A program made the position numbers and the translations under genes. A stretch of 64,000 bases of DNA from Brugia malayi (taxonomy: Eukaryota > Nematoda > Chromadorea > Rhabditida > Onchocercidae), in contig NW_025062477.1 in the NCBI RefSeq assembly GCF_000002995.4, forward strand, positions 4,250,649 to 4,314,648, read 5' to 3'. The first letter of the stretch is position 1; each line of letters starts with the position of its first letter. The notes beneath the pieces were generated by a model, which made no database searches, had not been told where the DNA came from, and saw nothing but the letters and a program-made list of their open reading frames with translations. Positions 46,601 to 57,592 of the stretch are shown here, in pieces.

Positions 46601-46834
46601 TCAGTTGAAAGTGTTGCACAAATATGGTTTCCCAAAATTTGTCGTTGTTTACTGTGTACATATGATTGTAATATGATGTCAGCAGTTGCTGGTGGTGAAA
46701 ATGGTTGCGGATGTGTTATTGGATGTTATGAGAAAGCGCGAAAATTATGTGATGAGGGTGGTTCATGTCCACATTGTCACAAAAAGCTTATTGATGTGTT
46801 GCAAATTTTCATTCAAGGTGAGTGGGAACAATGA
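43652..46834 (+). CDS. Divergent NHR domain protein with two tandem RING-like fingers (putative E3 ubiquitin ligase)
   Basis: I assembled seven exons in phase: 43652-43708, 43796-43866, 44002-44138, 44844-45010, 45370-45510, 45938-46115 and 46605-46834, giving 326 aa. Residues 1 to about 155 follow the pattern of a Neuralized homology repeat: FKNCIEI, SEKCTLHIDQIQ, LPLVGFSICSG, LPEMPLWAKN, DDYLRILLRFENKRLGVCF and IPLIAILNPLEMFTWTVQ line up with the FNNGIVF, GEKV, GxxRFGVTS, LP..W..., G..V.F.L and LPLWAFFDVYG elements of that domain. Residues 197-248 form a RING-HC (CTFCWERPIDVLFMPCNHAV, CKFC, CPVC). Residues about 260-320 form a second Cys-rich module (CLLC, GCGCVIGC, CPHC) in which the RING His position is Cys. 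Both modules end alike (CPVCRKKIESVAQIWF and CPHCHKKLIDVLQIFI). Neuralized-type RINGs also end in CP.CR..I..VI. The assignment as a ubiquitin ligase is inference. The stop at 46832-46834 follows a GGTGAGT that might instead be a donor. Confidence 0.7.
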
Positions 46835-47530
46835 TGAAGCATGAATTCGGTGATTTTACAATTCAAAATTATGATAATTTTAGAATTATTAAATTTGTCA
46901 AAGAAAGTTTGTTGTTAAAATAATTTAGAAGGCTTTACTTGTTAATTTGAAAAGGAAGGAAGGAAGTATTTCAAAAGACCGTTTATATAATTAAAAATTG
47001 AAATTGAAATTTTGTTGAAGTGATAATAATAATATATCATTTGCCATTTTCTTTCAAAAATTGTTTTAATTTTGTAACGAAAACATAGTGAAAGTTTCTT
47101 TTATTCTATTGTACTTTTTATTTTTTTTAACTCTTCTTTAAAGTTTTGATAATTCGAGGAGAATACTGAGGATATGGTTTACCAGTTTCTCTGTGATACT
47201 GTAACTTATCGTCTTTTTTTCATGTTATTTTACGGGTATCGTCACAAAAAGATGAAAAAAAAAAAGAAAAAAAAAAACGGAAGAGTTTTCCGATAATTTT
47301 TTATTGATTGTTTCTTTTTTTTTTGTTGAATAAGTAGTGATTGATCATTGTGATTATCATATTGAATCGATATCTCTCTGTGTATTTTGTACAGACAAAA
47401 TGTGATTCTTTTTGTGATCATTTTATGAAATTTGAGATATTTTAAAAAAGAAAAAAAAAAAACTTGGTCCAAAGTATGATATCCATATCCATTCATCTAC
47501 TAATCTACATGTAATCTTTGCGACTTTTAA

Positions 47531-47536
47531 AATAAA
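47531..47536 (+). terminator. Candidate poly(A) signal after the NHR-RING gene
   Basis: A perfect AATAAA, about 700 bp after the stop. Weak positional evidence only. Confidence 0.25.
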
Positions 47537-48327
47537 TCTAGTTAAAATCGATTTGAATAATTTTTTCAATCCAAATCATGAGTTTAAATTTTGAAGGAAA
47601 AATTGAAGCAGAACTAAAGAAGCGTAAAGAAGTCTTTGTGTTTCCTTAATTTTATTCCCTTAATCATGGATATAAGTAAGCTGAAAATCTTTTAAATTAC
47701 TGATTGTGAATGATAGATGTTCATTTAAGTTTATGATATGATGTAAAACTTATCATCTCTACGAATATCCAAATCATTAGTTGTATGATAATGAGGAAGA
47801 ACTTTAAAAAAAAAAAATTAAAAAATAAAAAAGAACGTTGGAAAAAGTAATCATCTATCGTCCTTTCTACTAATTTTAATTTTAATAAGAATATTTTAAT
47901 TTTATAAAGAAAAAAGAAATTTTTAATTTAATTTTTGTGAAATTTTAACGTATGATACGCCATAGAGTGCCATTGAAATTACTCTTTGTGTATCAATTTT
48001 AAATAACTTTAAATGTTTTCTCTTGAATATCAGTATATTATATATAATATAATAAAGTTTTTGACATAATTAGTAACAATAATTAGTAATAAATAATAAT
48101 AACTGAACATAAACTTTTGACTTTACAGTTATAATAAATTTATAGCGAAAAAAACATTTTCAGCTTTTCTCAAATCCCAACTGTAAAACATTTATTTGGT
48201 GGATTATAAAAGTGAAAGCTTATCTGTGATACTACTGAATATGAAATTCAATAAACAAGAAAAAGTTAGCACCTTAGATCATTCCATTTTCCATAATTAT
48301 AAATGGTCTTAAGAATAGGTCTGAGAG

Positions 48328-48547
48328 TAATATGGTACATGGGTAACTTTGTATGGATTAATATGGTACATGGGTAACTTTGTATGGATTAATATGGTAC
48401 ATGGGTAACTTTGTATGGATTAATATGGTACATGGGTAACTTTGTATGGATTAATATGGTACATGGGTAACTTTGTATGGATTAATATGGTACATGGGTA
48501 ACTTTGTATGGATTAATATGGTACATGGGTAACTTTGTATGGATTAA
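48328..48547 (+). repeat. 31-bp minisatellite, 7 identical copies
   Basis: The unit begins TAATATGGTACATGGGTAAC and ends TTTGTATGGAT. The word GGGTAAC recurs every 31 bp (48341, 48372, 48403 and so on), and all seven copies look identical. The array stands alone in unique AT-rich DNA. Perfect identity suggests recent expansion. Confidence 0.97.
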
Positions 48548-49486
48548 TCATAATCTTATGATAAGATGATCCACGGGGTACTTTACCTATGATTAGTGAT
48601 AAAAAAAAAAACTTTTTAAAAGTAATATAAAACATTAGCTATATTAATTCGTATGGATTAGGATCGGAATGATAATTTGATTGGTAAATTTCAAATTTTT
48701 GCAATACTAATGTATATATATATATATATGCAAAATCAAAAATTCTATTAATTATTATTGTTATTATTATTATTATTTATTGTCACAATTAATATTATTA
48801 ATTATTGCTAACACCATTGCTTATGTATTGTATTAATTATTTACAAATACTTGTTTATTGCAATTGTATTGTAAGGAGCTATTATCGTTGTTATAATTAC
48901 GACATTAAGTTCTTTCCGGATTATATTTCAGGTTGCTGTTTTTTGGAATCTATCAACATGAATTGTTTTGTTGCACTATACATTGTGTTCAAAGCTAGCT
49001 TCAACTTTATAGCTATAAAGTTTCAACTTCTATAAAGATTTATTAATTAATCAAATTTTTATTCAAACAATCAAGTAGAGAGAGAGAAAAAGAAGAGATA
49101 GAAAATAATAATAAAGTGGAAGAAAAAAAAAATATATAAATGCAAGGACTGAAAGAATTGTTCAAAGCATTATCTTATATGTCCTCTTACAATAGTAATA
49201 ATAATAATTGCAGAGAAAATTATGTATATCATCCAAAATACATCCAAAATAATATTTTCATTATAAAATTTAAAATGAAATAACCACAACATTCAATGAT
49301 ATGTTTCAAAAAAAAAAAGAAAAGAAAAAAAAAAGAAGGAAAAATATATAATATATATAAAACAAAGTAATAAAACTAAAAAAGAAAAAAAAAAGGAAAG
49401 AAATATAATGGAATAATGAAATGTAACAAAAAAAAAAATATTTTTTAAAAAAAGCATAAAAAGAATTAAGTTTAGAATACAAAAAA

Positions 49487-49487
<1 letters not shown>

Positions 49488-49542
<55 letters not shown>
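49488..49542. repeat. (AAT)n trinucleotide repeat
   Basis: A perfect AAT run of about 55 bp between the NHR-RING gene and hlh-2, followed by a diverged continuation to about 49600. Confidence 0.95.
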
Positions 49543-49543
<1 letters not shown>

Positions 49544-50570
49544 GGTGATAATAATGATAATATTGATAATAATATTGGTGGTAATAATTATAATAATATT
49601 TAGAACTCACTATTGGCAAATATTTAATTATTCAAATAAATACAAAAGCAAATCGAAGAAAATAAAATTAAACAAAAAGAAAAGGAGGAAAAAAAAAGTT
49701 TTAGAATTGGAATAAAAAGATTTACTTTTTTTTAAGCTTTTTAAAAAATTTAATCAATTGCACACTTTTTTTATCACTTTCTGTTTACTATTTTATAATT
49801 TTAATATTTATAATAATTCAAAGTATAATAGTTCATAACCACTTTTTTTATTGTTATCATCTCATTATCACTTACTATTAACATGCAACTCTTTCTTTCT
49901 TACAGTAAGTACAATAATATTTGAAAATAATTTTTAATGAAGAAAATTTCAATCAAGCACACTCTTACTTCGCTTGAATTGATAAATCATTTTGATAAAA
50001 AAAAATAATGCTATCACTTAATTTTGCAATGATAACGAAGAAAAAAAAAACTGTTCGTTTATTCCTAGTGGAATTTAATTTAATTCTACGTTCGTTCTTG
50101 TCGTTCTTAACAAACAAAATTATTTGGAAAGGTCAATTTGCTTGACCCTTTCCAATGTATTGAAAAGGTCAAATTTGCTTTTTTTTTCTTTTTTCTTTTA
50201 AATTAACTTTCTGAATAAAATGCAATAATTCATGCAATAATATTATGAGCACAATTAATACTTGATTTTATTGCTTAATAAATTTTCGTAAATTATTTTT
50301 ATAAAATTCTTCAATAAATCAATTTAAATTAATGGCATTTTTTCTAATTTTATATTTTATTATAAATTATTTTGAATTTGACTAAAAATTTGAAATGTTT
50401 AACAATTGGAGCAATTCATTTCAATATCTTTTTACAATTATATTTAGCATAAAATATACAAAAAAATAAAATTAATCAATAATTATTAAATTTTCACAGT
50501 ATGAAGAATACAATTTAATCAAGTAAAAGAAAAAACGAATATGACAAAAAAACTTATCTCACTTATTTCG

Positions 50571-50576
50571 TTTATT
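50571..50576 (-). terminator. hlh-2: Candidate poly(A) signal of hlh-2
   Basis: AATAAA on the - strand, about 25 nt after the TGA stop of the distal hlh-2 terminal exon. Confidence 0.4.
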
Positions 50577-50600
50577 ATAGTTATTTTAATATAGTTATTA

Positions 50601-51100
50601 TCATTGATTTAAGTGATTAGTTCCTGGAAATGCTGATTGCGCTGATAAAAATGCGCCACTATTCGTTTTTAAATTATCATTCCTGAAAAACAAAAAAAAA
50701 CAATCATTTATTGCTTTTTTCTCCCTTCCTCTTTTTTTCTTTTTATTTTGTTAATTTATAAAAATGGTAGAATTGCTGTATAAAGATCTGTCAAATGCTG
50801 ACAGAAATATCATTCGTAAATGTTTAACAAACATTTGTGATACTGCATCTGTCACATGTCAAAAATTCAGATGACATTAAATTGAAAAGAAAAAAAAAGA
50901 AAGATATGATATACAGAATAAAATGAAAATTATTCTTTTGTCATTGTCTGTCTACAGCTGTTACATTCTTCCTCTTTTATATGAAATGAATAATATTACT
51001 GCTATTTGCGCCTATAAAATGATAAATTGAAATGTCTCAGATAAAAAAAAAAAAAAAATTAATTAATTGAATAATTAATATTTGAATTAAATATAATACA

Positions 51101-51147
<47 letters not shown>

Positions 51148-54100
51148 ATACAATTATGCATTTAACTGCTAATTAATAATAGTGGAATAGATATTTGTTA
51201 ATAAATAACAATGTGTAAAATTCAATATTTAATAAAATGAATTAAGTTTTGAAAATATATCATTTACTTATGATAAATTAAATTGTGTATGATATGATAA
51301 ATTGGACAAATTTTATTTTTGTTCAGTTTTTTTTTTCTTTTTGTTAAAAGACAAAATTTTAATTTAAAAAAAAAAAAAATTATGATGACAAATTTTGCAA
51401 TTGAAATTATCAATTTTTGAAATACTGAAAAAAAAAGCAATACTGTAAGTGTTTTTAGCTTTTTTTGTTTATAATTATCAATAATTTATGCATCCAATAA
51501 ATATTATTTGCAAACAAAATCGAATATTAAAATTAAACAGTTACGCATACAAATGGAGTTGATAATTTCAGTGAATTCTGGACAAATGAACAATAATATT
51601 TGGTATATGATTTGAACATTTTATCAATTTTAAACAACTAAAAATTCGAAATTCCAAAACTGATTCGATCAGAGCATTATAAAATTTGAAATTGATTTGA
51701 ATTTGAATTAATGATTTTTGGTTAATTTGCATAAGTAAAAAATTTCCAATGAATAAAAATTTGGCACATAAAATGAGATAATTAATCAATTAATTTAGGG
51801 CAAACGATGAACAAAAGTTATATGAGCTTATCATCGATCAAATCGATCATATAAACAGTCTAAGTCTCATTAATTGTTGCTCTTTTTCGCGAATTTTCTA
51901 TGTTTAAGAATACAATGTTGTTATTATTATTGTTGTTGTTGACATAATTTTTGGCAAACATATTATTATTATTAGTAGTAGTATTATGATTATTATTATT
52001 ATTAACAACTACTGTTATTATCATTACCACTACTACTACTACTATTATTATTATTACCATTATTATTATTGTTATCTATTGTTATTATTATCATCATTAT
52101 TATTATTTAATACTATTGTTATTATTTATTTAATATTACCACTGTTATTGTTATCATTATTTTATTATTATCATCATTATTACCATATTATTGCTATTAT
52201 TTGTTAATTATTATCATTGTTACTGTTATTATTATTTGTTTATTTATTTATATATTGCTGTTATTTATTAACATAAATTTTTTATAGAAATGAAGTCGAA
52301 TAAGCAAGGAAAAAAAACTTAACTAGTTGGAGAAAATTTTTCAAAAAAAAAAAATATATATATAATAATCTCAATTTTCTTTTTAAACTTACTTAATTCT
52401 TTCAATTATTAATATTATTAATATTATTGTTATTAATTTGTTAACATTCAGTTTATTTCATTTCTTTGAAATAATAATTTCAAAAAAAAAAAAAAAGAAA
52501 AAAACAGCGAATAATAAATTTTTCAATAAAAAATAAAATATACCCTGTTATAGATGCCATAGTTTTTTCTTCGTTCCTCCTTTTTAGACATGCTGCTTTC
52601 GGATTTAAATTCCTCTGACGCACCTGAAGAAAAAAAAAATGAAAACATAGTGAATTTGAAAAAAATAAATAAATAAAAACATTTTTTAAAGGAAACAAAA
52701 TATTTGATATTGTTTAGAAATTTAATTGTTTTTTTGTTTTTTTTATTTTATTTTATTTGATTTTTTTTTTTTGCATTAGCATTAGATGTGTCCTAATAAT
52801 ATGTGGTACCTAATAGGCTATGATGGTACTAGAAGGATGATTCAGATTACCTATGGTACTAACATCAGTGGTACTAGAAGGTTGATTCGTAACAAGCACA
52901 CCTTGACAAGGTAAGATAGCTTCGTTTTGTTCCTTTAATAACATTCTTTTTAAGTTCCTTTGTCGAATCTGAAGTGATAATGTCACATTTCTGTTTTTTT
53001 TTTTTTTATTTTTTTTTCCGCTTTTTTGTTTGTTTGTTTTTTGAGGTATTGGAGTGAAAAAAAAAAGAAAAGAAGATGAAAAATTTGTTTCACCAAAAAT
53101 AAATTCTGGAAGGAAATTTCATCAAAAAAAAAAGAAACTATTCTCGCCTTTTTTTTGGTTTTGATTTTTAAAATTGTAGAAATAAGAGAATGTGACCAGA
53201 TGAAGTATAATACTGTCAGGTAAATGATATATTTGTCCAGGTTAATTATTATTAACCTTTTTAATAATCTCTTATTCTCTGTTCCCAATTTTATGATAAA
53301 AAATAGTAAAATAGGAAATTAAAAAAAAAAAAAAAGTAGTCCACTTAATCCATTAGGATTTGATAAAGTTATCAAACAAAAATATTTTTAATTCTCATTT
53401 GTTACTGCAAATGTGTTAAACATTAAATTATTAAGTTAAATTTTTCTTTTTTTTTTATTGAAAAAAAAAATGGAAAAGAAAAAAAAAACCGGAAAAATAG
53501 TTAGTATTTTCAGGATACCTGTTCTTCAAGTCCGGTAATTACGGCAACTGCTTGATGTAAAACACCTAATTTTGTTTGCGTTTTATCAGAGCCTTGTTGC
53601 AAATGCTGAGCACACATTTTGCCAAGTTCCTTGAATGCCATATTAATATCTTTTACCCGAATCCTAAAATTACTTAATATATTTATAAGATGGATTAATT
53701 AGAATTAAATCAAATTAAATTTAAATTGAAAATGATATACAATAAGTAAATTTGATAAATAAACAAAAAAATTTCCGGAGAAAATGGTAAAAGCAAAATG
53801 TATAATTAAAAATAATCATATCATTACTATTTATTTATTCAATGAGGATAAAAATTTGATATGCAAATTTAAATATTTAAATACAAATCATAACATGAGA
53901 TGATCTGAAAAATTCTCGATAAACTATAATTTTCCAGACAAGAATCATGCTCAGTATTTTAATTGTTACAAAATTGTTAAATAATCTGAAATAGTTGTAT
54001 CTGATAAAGTAAAATGATAAAATTATCTGATAAAAAAAAAAGTTTTGATTAAATTCACTCCGAATTAATTACATTTAAATGGTTTGTTTTTTTTTTTTTT

Positions 54101-55204
54101 TTTAGATTAAATATAGATGATGATGATTAACAATTGGATAACAAGATCAACAAATGAGTGATCAAATTTTCCTGATTACATTCATTAACATCGAAAACCG
54201 TAAAAAAAACATTTGTTCTACCTTTTTCCGGAAAACCTGAAGTGAAGAAAATTTGTGAAAAGAAAAAATTTTTAAGAATTGACGAAGCTATAAAAGTGAG
54301 TAATTTTCGAAGAATTTTAACTTTAAAAAAAAGAAACCTTTCACGAGCGTTATTTGCACTACGACGATCAGCTTCACGATCATCATTTGATCTAGCATCA
54401 TCATCCGAATCCAATTTTACGCTTTTTGATCGTTTCTTGGTGCTAACTCGAGGTGTACTCATCCCGATGGTACCTAATGATGACGTAGAGGTTGCTGATG
54501 TCATCCCGTTCATACCACCAGGACCAGTTAATATACCGCTATAATCGAACTGATCACGTGATGCCGGTACTCCGACACCGCTTACCAAATCCGGTCTAAC
54601 TGTAGCTGGTCCGGTAACAGGTGACATAGCTGAAAAATTTTTGCTAATTTCTTTTTAATTTCTAATTAATTCTATTGATATAGGAAGAAAAAAAATAATA
54701 TCTATTCGAAAACTTTTTTTTTTTCTTTGATTGTTAATATAAATTTGCTAAAAATTCATTAATATTATCTATCAGTCATTTATATGCATATGCGCAATTT
54801 TAATTTTAATTTTTTTTTTTTTTTTTTGTAAATTTAAATTTGATGAAACGAATGCAAAATTCTTACTGTTATAAGGATCCAATGTTGGAATTAATGGTGC
54901 AGATGCTGCGATACTCCTTGTATCTTCAATACTTGTTACTCCAGCATTCTGAAATATGAAATGAACTGAAAATTGGAAATGTATATTGGAAATTATCATA
55001 GTAATTATTAGTATCATTAAAATATAAATCCCATATTAGATTCTCGATTTTAGATATAATTATGATTACTAAAAAAGAAAAAAAAGGTTGAAAGAAGGAA
55101 GAGAATATGAATCGATGATAATGAAATGTAGGAGAAATTAGAAATTGAATAATTTTCAAATACTAAAAATTTTCTGTAAACATTTCAACATTTAAACATG
55201 TTTA

Positions 55205-55236
<32 letters not shown>

Positions 55237-57551
55237 AAAGAAATAACAATCATTATTATCTATTTCAAATAGTTAATGAAAATTTTGAACTCTTTCTATG
55301 CTAATAATTATAATTTGGTAGAAAAAAAAAATTGGTATGTAAAAGCAAACAAAAAAAAATGATTTGTATTTTCCTTCATTGAAATTCCAAACATTCAGGA
55401 ATGAATTAGTTGAAGTATGATTTAAATTTTAAATGAATTAAATTGAATCATTCGATTCTCTTTTTTTTTTTATAATTTAAAATGAATTAAATTCATCGAT
55501 CTAAAATGAATTTCAGTTTAAAATGAAAATTGTTTGATTTGAAGTGAATGTTTGATCATTTAAAATTAGTTATTGAATAATTACTGTTTTACTGATTTGC
55601 ATTTCTCATAAATTCTCATTTTCCATATATTTTGTTGTTTTATTAAGCCAATCAAAATATAATGTATTTTTCATGCATTGAGCAACTATGAATCAATCAT
55701 ATTGCAATTTAATTGTTAATTTTATAATTGTGATTAATTAATTTTGCAATTGTGACTTAGTAATTAATTTTATTACTTTTCAAATTAATTGCATCTCTCA
55801 CCAAATTAAATCAGATAATCAAATTGGTATGATTAATAATTATTATTAAAATTATGATTATCATTTATTATCATGATATTTTTTTCAAAGCATCGTACAT
55901 GCATGCATTCATTATTTATGTTTTTGCTTTCTTTTTTTTTTCTCCTTCAAGTTTTTAACAATTTCGCTTCGTTTTTGCGAATATTTTTCTATTTCCATTA
56001 ATTCAAATTTCACTTTTAATAGTTTTCTTTTTTTCTTTTTCTTTTCGTAAGTTTATTCGAGAGGATTTGTTAAATAAACATAGTAACAGTTTTAGTAATG
56101 ATATTAAGCAGGAATAAAATGGAGAGAGGGGGGTATGACAGGGTGAATTTTGGAACAAAGAAGAGATGTCATTGTCATAAACGATGAACAGATGTTGCGG
56201 GTTTTCCAGTGACGAGAGAAGGGATAAGAGAGAATTGAAAGATGGGGTATAAGAGAGGGTACCTTATCGATGAAAAAAAGGAGACAATTTACTCTGAAAG
56301 GTCATCCATCCAAAAATTGAAAATAATCAAAGCCAATGATTGGTGTTATAATCTTTACAATAATATAATATTGTGATTGTTTAAATAGGAGAAAAAAGGA
56401 AGAAATTTCATTTTTGAGAATTATCAAATTTGTTGCAAATTTTATGGAAAAAAAAAAAGATAAAAAAATTTCTAAAATAAATTCAATTCTATTAATTTCC
56501 TAGGCTATGATGAATATTTCCAATTTTATTTCATTAATTTCAATTTTAATTTATGCATATCAATTAGTGAGTTAAATTATAATGTTGGAAATATTTGCTG
56601 AAAATTGAATAATAAAAATTGATGTGTAAAATAAAATGATGATAGGATGGATGGACATTTTCTATATCTGTCATAAACATATTTTCATTTATTATTTTAC
56701 TTTGACAAACTTTTTTTTTTAAATTGAAAAAAAAGAAAAAAAAAAAGAAGAAAACGAAGAAAACAAAAATTCAATTAATTTTCTTCAATTGTAATAAGTT
56801 TTTATTTCCAATTTATTGGATTAAAAAAGAACACATAATTTTGATGAAAAGACAAATTAATGTAATAATTTCTAACTACCATAAAAAGAGAGATAAAAAG
56901 AGAGAAAGAGAGAGGGAGAGAGAGAGTGAAAAGAGAGGAAAATTTTGTCGATTATTTAACAAATATATTAGAAAAATTAAAAGTGTTGTTACCACCTGCT
57001 GAATATACTGTTTAACAGCAGTAAACCGATCATCACATCTTATTTAATTTCATCTTAAACCAAAAATCATTGTTTGACCTTCTTCTTTTATGAAAAATGT
57101 CAAAGGAGTCATCTTCATTTACATAAATTGAGATCAAAATGACATACGACAAAAAGGGACACCGCTGATGCCATGCATGGCATGCATGCATGCATGTTGC
57201 AAATAATCCAAACAAAACCATCATCAAAAATGTTGACATGATGATCAATGATGAAAGGAAAAAAAAAAAAAAAGAAAGAGAAATAAAGGCCTTGACCATT
57301 TGTTTCTAAGACAAATCGTTTATAATTTCACCATAAAATTCATCATATAAATCGTATGACCTTTTAGCTGATCTTTTACTTTCTTAATTTGTTACCCTCT
57401 TTAAGTGTCATATATTTTGATGAAGTTTAATTTGAATAGTAAAAGGATAAAAGGAGAAAGCAACGATCTCGCTTGACCAAATCATTTCTAAGACAAAACA
57501 TTTACAATATTTCCATAAAATTCATCATATAATCAATCCATCATCTAATCT

Positions 57552-57592
<41 letters not shown>

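Larger units (their letters stand above)
46835..50600. other. Convergent intergenic region with minisatellite
   Basis: No exon supported. It contains 3' UTR sequence of the NHR-RING gene and AT-rich DNA. It also holds a perfect 31-bp minisatellite (48328-48547), a poly(AAT) tract and several poly-A runs. Open frames here are homopolymer or triplet-repeat artefacts. Confidence 0.6.

Noticed and set aside
49293..49619. - strand frame rich in Tyr and Phe
   Set aside because: It is a translation of the AAT repeat and poly-A runs.
51860..52207. Asn/Tyr/Ile-rich frames on both strands
   Set aside because: They arise from the triplet low-complexity tract inside an hlh-2 intron.
54242..54544. + strand open frame of 100 codons
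   Set aside because: It is the antisense shadow of the hlh-2 exon 54629-54338, which encodes the start of the bHLH basic region.
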